Assembly: GCF_018812025.1 (NCBI RefSeq)
Contig: NC_063058.1
Location: 17,012,797 to 17,076,796, forward strand
Direction of reading: 5' to 3'
Source: Megalobrama amblycephala
Lineage: Eukaryota > Chordata > Actinopteri > Cypriniformes > Xenocyprididae
DNA: 64,000 nt
The number at the start of each line of letters is the position of its first letter. Position 1 is the first letter of the stretch. The translations under genes and the position numbers were made by a program. The notes beneath the pieces are model-generated. The model had not been told where the DNA came from, did not search any database, and saw only the letters and a list, made by a program, of their open reading frames with translations. This document shows, piece after piece, positions 57,273 to 64,000 of the stretch.

Positions 57273-60200
57273 CTGCGGGAAAATAAAGTGGGTCATAAAA
57301 GTGCTATAACACTCTACCTTTATTTAATTCTGATGGAAGTATTAATAGCAATGAATAGTGAAATCCACAAAATTTGGTCTACGGCCATCATGTTGAGTCA
57401 TGCTCATGTACAAAACAAAAAACACGTACATTAAAAAAAACCTTTATTTTGCTTTTGGATCAAATGATAATTCTTGGAGGCAAAACTTGACTTAAAATTT
57501 TAAAAAGTAAAAACATCCATTTTGACTGATTTCATTTGAGTAGTCCAGCATAAAACATAGTAGAAACCAGATTTAACCATGTTACTGAAAACAAGACTTC
57601 AAAACGATCTCTGGTTTATTCTATATTAGCATCTTAGCTCCCTTTGGAGTTGGGCTGCATTTCTGTGATTTATACTTGGAGACTTTTGTCCTGCTGTTTT
57701 CTATCAACATTTAATTGAGAAAAATGCTGCCATTTCACCCTGCTGAAATACTTCTGGGAATGGAAGTTGTCTTTAGGCGCTCAGCGTGTGCTACAGCGTT
57801 AACTCACTAGATTCTAAGCTGGCCTGTGTTTGGAAACTTACTTTCTCCATTAACATTTCAGAAAAAGACTGCTTGACTGCATTCCACTCTCCTTGACAGT
57901 TGTTCTTTTGGTGGGGACGATTGCTTGGAGTTTCCAATCTGTCAGGAGTCTTCATTACGGCTGTGAATATAGGATTTGAATTTGAAATGTATTGTGGTCA
58001 GCTATCGACTCTTATTATTAAACATACTCTATTAACATTACAAGACATGCCTCTTTTTGCCAGTTTATCCTTCATAAATAGGGGAGCACAAAACGGAGAA
58101 ACAAGTTCATGAAATCCAGAGGACCATAGCTCAGTTCTTGAGGGTGTTGGATGTGGCTTCTTTTTCCCTTTCATAAACGTGTCCCATGCAAAGGATGACT
58201 GATAACTTCTATTTTCAGAATGATTTGAAGTGTCTACCATTGAAATGCTCTTTTGATCAACATCTGATTGGACATTTGCTGTTGTAGACCCAGGAGAGGA
58301 AGGATCTTGGTCTGGGTTTGTGATCTTGGCTTCTTCAAAAGAAACACCCAGTTCAGTCTGTTGAGCTTTCAATGGTTGTGAAAGAAACGTCCCATCATCT
58401 TTTTGATCATTATTTTCTGATATGACCTCCACTGTGTCAAATGCTGTCACTGAAGTGGTCTGATCAACAAGAGGCAACTGTTTAGATTCCACTTCACTGA
58501 CCACATTGTAGAGGCTTGTTTCAGTCGAGTGATCAGCTTGGGAAACCCGGCTTTGCGAAGGTTCACAGATCAATTCAGGTGGTGAGAACTGATCTTTGGA
58601 CTCATCAAGGTGTGCATCTAAAGATGTTGTGGCACTTGCACTTTCATATGGGGTTTCAGGCTCCTCACAGAGAGTTTTGTGGCATGGACTTGGCTGGGTG
58701 GCAATCAAACCTCCTGTTATGTCCGTGTCTTGTGTGTTTGAATTTGCAGTTTTGTCTTCTGAAAGTCTCCCTGCAGATGTTTGACTTTCCTTTTGTGAAA
58801 CACTGTGGAGAAATTCAGGTATGGCAGTCTGGTGGTCTTTGAATTCTTTGGACTGAGATGTAGCATATCCCTGGCTGTCCATGTGTTTATCTGATGTCTG
58901 GGATTCAGTCACTTCAGAAATACACAGATTCTGCTCCAGCGTTCTATCTTTCGGTTCCAAAGCCAAAGGGTCGCCGTCTATGGCATAAACAGACCTGGTT
59001 TCAGGCCCTGATAGCTCAGCAAGACGACTGTCTGTGTCACTTTGGGCTGGGTTTGAGGGGCATCCTTTATCAACTGCGTTGCAGACTGGCTCACTTTCAC
59101 TGACACCCATTTTTGTTTCATCACACAACTTTGGCAGATGATTCGTCTTGGGATTAACATCCTCAGGTCTTGAGATGTTATCAGACCCATCTGTAGAAAC
59201 CACTGGTGAGAGTACAGGTACTATTTTATCTGCCTGCATGAAAATGTCAAGTTCCTTGTTGCCATTTTGAGAGTGGCCATCTTTTCTAGCCTTCTGAGAC
59301 TCAGTGCTTTCATCTGTGTGAGGAAATTAAATGAATGTATCATTATGAGAGAAAAATGAGAAGTACAGGTAAGCTTTCTTGATAAAGAGACTCCAGTAAC
59401 CACCTCCCTGCACTTCACATCATTCTGTATAAAAATATTAGTTATAGTGGCGCCAAGCTTGGCTGGAGAAGACAACTTTGCATTCTTTCTTACCTGGAAT
59501 GTCTTTATCAGGGTGACTTGTTGGTTCACGGTTATCATGAGGACTAATAAGACTGTCCTCAAGAGCTTTATGGAGACTGCTCACCTTCATAAGGTTAATC
59601 TCGTTAGATGTTGTACCAAGAGAATTTTCTTGATCTTTTAGGGCAATCTGTAATAAAAGATCACAGTCAGATTATAATTCAATCGCTTAACACATATATT
59701 GCCAAATGCCTCTTCAAAATGGAGAGGTTTAAGCCTATTTATCCATGTACAATACCTAATCTACATGCTTATTATATAATCGCTGGTTTTGAATTTATAT
59801 GTAATAATCCTTTGACCTTATGAACTGCAGAAATAGACAGCTGTTTGTGCTCTTTCTGGAGTTGATTATATGCCTGTTTTACCACCATCAGCTCTTCTTG
59901 ATCTGCCACCGCTGACATTTGCAATTGCAGAATCTGTGAGAACACCAATTTCAATATTTTTTTAAATTCCATTCAATTTTTTAAAAATTGCAATTAAAAC
60001 ATGTATATTTAGAGATAAGATTTTCTAGAACTTGCCGTCACCTCTTTTTCCCAAGCGAGTTTAGAATTTTGGTATTCATCTCTCAGGCGAGCAAAGCTGA
60101 CATCTTTTTCTTTAGTCCTCTCTTGGTTCAATTCATGTTCTGTTTTAAGGATCTGCAATGAAATTAATCACCCAGAAAATTTTTAATGCAATAATAAATT

Positions 60201-60961
60201 TTTATGTGTTTGTTTAACCTGGACAGAAAATTCTAAACAGATGGAGAGGCCAATACAAATCAGTTGGCTTTTGTCATGTTAATAATGGTTTTAATCAGTG
60301 AATGACTAAGTGAATTAAATAGAGGAATAGGGGGAATAAAAGAGAAGGAGGCTGTAAACGGTCATTAAACACACTTACTATTATTGAGTTGCACTTTGTG
60401 TGTTGTAAATGTGCAAAAGAGATTTTCAGTTCACTCAATCAACTTTATGAGTACTAGGCGACCATTGTTTACTTCTGAATATTAATACCTTATTAAGATT
60501 ATCATTTTAAGTATTTAAATTAAAATGGATTAAACAGATTTTGCATTTTTCCTCCCAAAAATATATATATTGCATACACTAAATGTGTTTATCTACTGAA
60601 TACAGTTAATTTTATTTTTATTTAATTAATTAATTAGATTTATTTTATTATTTAATGAATACGTTAATGGTAATTTCCTGTTCCTTTAAGATGTGCACAG
60701 AGCAAATAGAACAAAAAATGTAGGCGTCTATGGGGGAAAAGAACTGTAATTTGTAAATAAAATAAAATAATAACATTTAAAAATAGTTGCAGATTTTGTG
60801 TTATTTAAGCTGAAGGTGACATTGCAGGTGGAGTTGGGTTTTGGGAAGCCCGACCTGATATTCCTCACGGAATGTGCGGATCTCCTGCTCTGCTCGGCTA
60901 AGAGCTTCCGTCTGTGTCTGTAGCAATCTCTGATTGTGGTGGAGGGATCTCAATACCTCCT

Positions 60962-60997
<36 letters not shown>

Positions 60998-63825
60998 CCT
61001 TGTGTTAAATCCAGTTTTACTTCTGTTAAATGATACTTATTACAGACTTATTACACTTTTTCAAAACACCTCACACAGATCTCCTAACCAACTTTATTCT
61101 TGGCACAACAATTACTATCACATTCAAAATGCACTAAAACTACACTCTTAGCCCGGATTTTATATTTACTTAAAAATATAATTACAATATACTTAAAATA
61201 TTTAAGTTTGGTTGCATTACTTATAAAATATAAGTATATTCTACTAATTTGTGGGTGTATTTGAATGTGTTAATAAATGTAAGTTAAATGCACTTAAATT
61301 ATGAAGTTTTTCTCCTGACCACGCCTCCTACACACTGGTTTGCGGCAGGTAATGACGCCATTTTGTCATGGTGTGTGTGAATTCAAGAAGCTGTTGATGA
61401 GCAGTTGGAACATTTGTTTTGGCTGTTCTACAGACATTTTTTCCAAACATTTACCTTTTTATAGTTTTTCACTAAAGGAGAAAATCAAAATTTTTAAGTT
61501 ACCATCATCGAGGTCAGGGTTTGTTTTAGATGAGCTCTTGACCCTTGACTTTTTAATATTAAATTTTGTTTGGGCAGTTTTAACTGCATTAAAACCAACC
61601 AGACAAGCAAAGTTAAAAGATGATCAGGTGGTGTTGGTTATGTTTTCACATAATCATTATTTGATCTGAATCACTGAACTCATTTAGAGCTCAATCTCTG
61701 AGTTAGATTTACATTATTGATTACAGCAGCACTGTGATTCTACAGCGAAAGATCAACTTTTACATTTTTTTTTTTTTTTTTTTCACAAAAAAAAAAAAAT
61801 ATATATTTTAGGCACTCACAGACATCAAGAATCAGCGTATGAATCTCAACAACGGTGACAAGCAACATATTCTGATAAACAGATCAACTCTGAACATTAG
61901 AAAACAAGCTACTAAAAAGTCACAGAAAAACAGCAAAATTTAAATAGTGAGAATAAAGAAAATTACTAAGACAATTCAGCTCATAATTTATTCATGCAGC
62001 AATGCATGATGGGAGGCATGGATGAATTTTGATTGGTGGCAAGTTAACTTGCTTAGTACATTGAACTTAAATATACTAGGTGTAATAACTACAAAGTAAT
62101 TAATATTACAAAACATTTTAAGTTAAATGAACGTGAATTATTAAGTTAACATTACTTAATTTTTTTAGGGCAACCAGTTTCCTCAAATTTTTTAAGTAAA
62201 TTCAACTTAAATGTTCTATTCCATTCCATTATGGGCTTAAGTACATTGAACGTAATCCACTTCACTTATTCAGCTAATGCTTCATTACTTAAAAATTTTA
62301 AGGCAACGAGTTACCTCAGTTTTTTTAAGTAGATTCTACTTATCCGGGTTTACAGTGTACCAAAACACTTCATACATGTCTCAAATCAAGTCATTCTTCC
62401 ATAACACTAGCAAAGGTTTTCACCCAACAAACACAGTCACTCATAAAACAACTTAAAAACACGTTTTCTTTTGTAAATTTCTTTACAAAACAAGAATGAC
62501 AGTTCTCTATTGTTTATAATTCACTGCAGTATGTTACATTGACCATGTTTACAGTAGTTTAAAAAATTATTCCTAAGTTGCCCCCTTTTGTATAGATGAA
62601 ATGTGATGAAGTGATGAAATTGAAAGACTAACACCTGTGTAGATGTCCAGCTACATCTAATTGGTATGAATGTATTTCAATTTTTACATTCTGAATATGT
62701 TTCACTATGGTATTAGGGTAGAAATGTAGCAAATTGCCCACCAAGTATCGAGCAAACTCAACTATCAAGAAATGTGTCCTGGCGAATGTAAAAAAAAAAA
62801 AAAAAATCCTGTAAAAACTGTAAATAGCACACATAAAGGTCCAGAATTTTCTGAGGAGCTTACCTGCTTCTCTGCCCTTTCTGTGGTAGTTTCATTTCTC
62901 AGTTTTTTGTTAAGTTCTGTTTCCTAAAAAAAGATATTACATTTAAAAACATCCTGATATCACTTTTTATGATTAACAAATGTGAAGAGATTCTACCACT
63001 AAGAGTCTCTGCTGAAGTTGTTGAAGCTCTTGTTCTTTTAGGACATTCTGTAAACGTTCCTCTCCAGGTCTGCAGACCGATGACACTTTGAACGTAACCA
63101 GCTCTTTGTTGAGTCTCTCCAAATCCTAAATATGAAGTAAAAAAGAGGCAACAATTTGTGATGCAGTGATGTAGCACTTCTTCTAACTTCAAAGGAAATC
63201 GATTTGCAAACCAATAGGAGCTTCATCAGCAGTACAAGTATTTATTTTATTTTTTTACCTCTTTCAAGGCTTTAATCGTAGATTCTTGTTTTTCATTGAT
63301 GGATGTGAGCTTTTTATTAATTCGCATGGCCTCTTCAACTTCAAAAAAAAAAAAAAAAAGATTGGCATCGCTACACAGGCTTTCATTTAGCATTCACCTA
63401 CAAAGGCCAAATAATTCACGTTCACAGAATGACAAATCAATTCATTGATGCAAAGCAAAGAGGAGTTTTTTTAACGTCAAATCTGTCCAGAGTGAATAAA
63501 GAAAGATTATGAATACCAGAATACATACAAGCCCAATGTTTTTAGCAGTGACTCTATCAATGCTTTGCTTAAGTAGTGATAATAGAGTTTGAAGGCAAAA
63601 GATAACCAGATTTAACTCTACGTAAACTGAAGTTTTATTTTAATTGAATGTTTCACTAGGACGATGTTTCTCAGTTATGACAGTCATACCATTTTGTTCA
63701 AGTTTTTCATGGGCCTGTTTGACCATGGCACACTGTCTGGAAATGGCGGCGAAACGTCTCTCCACCTCTCCCAGCTGATTCAGGTGGCTATCTTTCGTTT
63801 GTGTCTGCAGCTGCAACTTTTGCTC
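57006..63825 (-). CDS. ccdc73: Coiled-coil domain-containing protein 73, 5' part outside window (11 exons joined)
   Basis: Eleven exons with consensus borders add up to 2550 nt, exactly 850 codons including stop, with every phase matching; this supports the model strongly. The first eight give a long heptad-type region (for example MVKQAHEKLEQN and EEAMRINKKLTSINEKQEST) that follows the order and exon sizes of vertebrate CCDC73 as I recall it (a 20-codon then a 35-codon exon). The 1272-nt exon encodes a low-complexity acidic and serine/threonine-rich region. The C-terminus is basic, TPQKRRKID. The remembered human protein is about 1080 residues, so roughly the first fifth lies beyond 64000. 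The molecular function of this family is not established to my knowledge. wt1 and CCDC73 are near neighbours in mammals too. Confidence 0.85.
57842..57960 (-). CDS. ccdc73: ccdc73 penultimate exon
   Basis: 119 nt: VMKTPDRLETPSNRPHQKNN, CQGEWNAVKQSFSEMLMEK. Acceptor CACAG|CC, donor AAA|GTAAGT. Confidence 0.8.
58042..59313 (-). CDS. ccdc73: ccdc73 large exon
   Basis: 1272 nt, phase 1 to 1. Starts DESTESQKARKDGHSQNGNK and contains MQADKIVPVLSPVVSTDGSD. It is rich in S, T, E, D, Q and P without a fold, and ends FMKDKLAKRGMS. Acceptor CACAG|AT. Donor TCTT|GTAATG is weak but is the one that keeps frame with the next exon. Confidence 0.8.
59494..59647 (-). CDS. ccdc73: ccdc73 exon
   Basis: 154 nt: IALKDQENSLGTTSNEINLM onward to HPDKDIP plus one base. 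End of the coiled-coil part. Acceptor TACAG|ATT, donor CCAG|GTAAG. Confidence 0.85.
59817..59933 (-). CDS. ccdc73: ccdc73 exon
   Basis: 117 nt: ILQLQMSAVADQEELMVVKQ, AYNQLQKEHKQLSISAVHK. Acceptor CACAG|ATT, donor AAG|GTCAAA. Confidence 0.85.
60042..60152 (-). CDS. ccdc73: ccdc73 exon
   Basis: 111 nt: ILKTEHELNQERTKEKDVSF, ARLRDEYQNSKLAWEKE. Acceptor TGCAG|ATC, donor GAG|GTGACG. Confidence 0.85.
60855..60959 (-). CDS. ccdc73: ccdc73 exon behind a (TG)15 acceptor
   Basis: 105 nt, 35 codons: EVLRSLHHNQRLLQTQTEAL, SRAEQEIRTFREEYQ. The acceptor is (TG)15TCAG with no pyrimidine tract; donor CAG|GTCGGG. Phase 0 on both sides, so skipping would keep frame. Confidence 0.85.
60963..60993. repeat. (AC)15 microsatellite at a ccdc73 splice acceptor
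   Basis: Plus strand (AC)15A; on the transcribed sense it reads (TG)15 directly before TCAG of the 35-codon exon. Confidence 0.95.
61143..62357. mobile_element. TA-flanked inverted-repeat element in a ccdc73 intron
   Basis: Left end CACTCTTAGCCCGGATTTTA, right end complement of CACTGTAAACCCGGATAAGT, TA on both sides. The right half has several TTTTAAGGCAAC-GAGTTACCTCA motifs, also seen in the CACTGTAAAAAA elements. No coding. An oligo-T/oligo-A pair lies near 61764-61800. Confidence 0.6.
62864..62923 (-). CDS. ccdc73: ccdc73 exon
   Basis: 60 nt, 20 codons: ETELNKKLRNETTTERAEKQ. Acceptor TTTAG|GAA, donor CAG|GTAAGC. Confidence 0.85.
62997..63125 (-). CDS. ccdc73: ccdc73 exon
   Basis: 129 nt, phase 0. 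Reads DLERLNKELVTFKVSSVCRP and a glutamine-rich coiled coil (KEQELQQLQQRLLV). Donor GTG|GTAGAA. Confidence 0.85.
63259..63338 (-). CDS. ccdc73: ccdc73 exon
   Basis: 80 nt, completing phase 0. Reads EEAMRINKKLTSINEKQEST then IKALKE. Acceptor TGAAG|TT behind a poly-T tract; donor GAG|GTAAAA. Confidence 0.85.
63690..63825 (-). CDS. ccdc73: ccdc73 exon, first in window
   Basis: 136 nt. EQKLQLQTQTKDSHLNQLGE, then VERRFAAISRQCAMVKQAHE and KLEQN. Acceptor TACAG|GAG, donor AATG|GTATGA. Coiled coil. Confidence 0.85.
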
Positions 63826-64000
63826 CTGTAAAGTTTAAAAACACATTGTCCTCCCTTCGAAGAGGAATATCCCCATTCGGTAATAACAGTTCTTCTTCTC
63901 GGCAAGGGCAGACCGTGAATATATTCTGCATCGGAGAGTTTGAAGACCTTTGTTTAACATCTCGGCTGAGTGCTCCTTTCTGCTAGATAAGGAGTCAACT
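63826..64000. other. ccdc73 intron at window edge
   Basis: No acceptor-exon-donor pattern is seen. The 61-codon plus-strand frame (63801-63986) overlaps the exon antisense and is not a gene. Confidence 0.5.

Noticed and set aside
61340..61669. 109-codon plus-strand frame in a ccdc73 intron
   Set aside because: Inside an inverted-repeat element, low-complexity, no recognised domain.

Overview
The window looks like teleost fish DNA, most probably from a cyprinid (zebrafish or a relative). It is AT-rich, full of simple repeats and short foldback DNA transposons of types I know from cyprinid genomes. It holds two intron-containing vertebrate genes, both on the minus strand. There is no sign of bacterial, plasmid or viral organisation.

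Gene 1 (about 17.85-38.8 kb, minus) is the Wilms tumour 1 zinc-finger transcription factor, most likely the wt1a paralogue. Nine coding exons join in one frame to 416 codons plus stop, or 419 with KTS: an N-terminal regulatory region in exon 1, linker exons, then four C2H2 zinc fingers in the last four exons. The twin splice donors that make the -KTS and +KTS isoforms are intact. The mammal-specific 17-residue exon was not found. Exon 4 has a tandem NAGNAG acceptor.

Gene 2 (57.0-63.8 kb, minus, 5' end outside the window) is ccdc73. Eleven exons join without a frame break to 849 residues: coiled-coil exons, one large disordered exon of 1272 nt, and a basic C-terminus. One acceptor sits directly behind a (TG)15 tract.

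Layout: 1-17.8 kb lies downstream of wt1 and is mostly mobile DNA (two Tc1 copies, TTAA-flanked foldback elements, a piggyBac-like remnant, nested elements). 17.8-38.8 kb is wt1, with introns carrying foldback elements, a 1.5 kb TATC array, AT-rich tandem arrays and duplications. 38.8-57 kb is a gene-poor stretch between the wt1 promoter and the ccdc73 3' end. It holds candidate regulatory sequence (notably 42.6-43.4 kb), a tRNA-derived SINE and a 2 kb minisatellite. 57-64 kb is ccdc73.

The two genes are neighbours by conserved synteny, not partners in a pathway. The unusual content is in the repeats. A group of foldback elements with different ends all sit at TTAA. Two local duplications preserve the empty target site beside the filled one. 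Two element families are nested in each other in opposite order. I found no convincing previously undescribed gene system.
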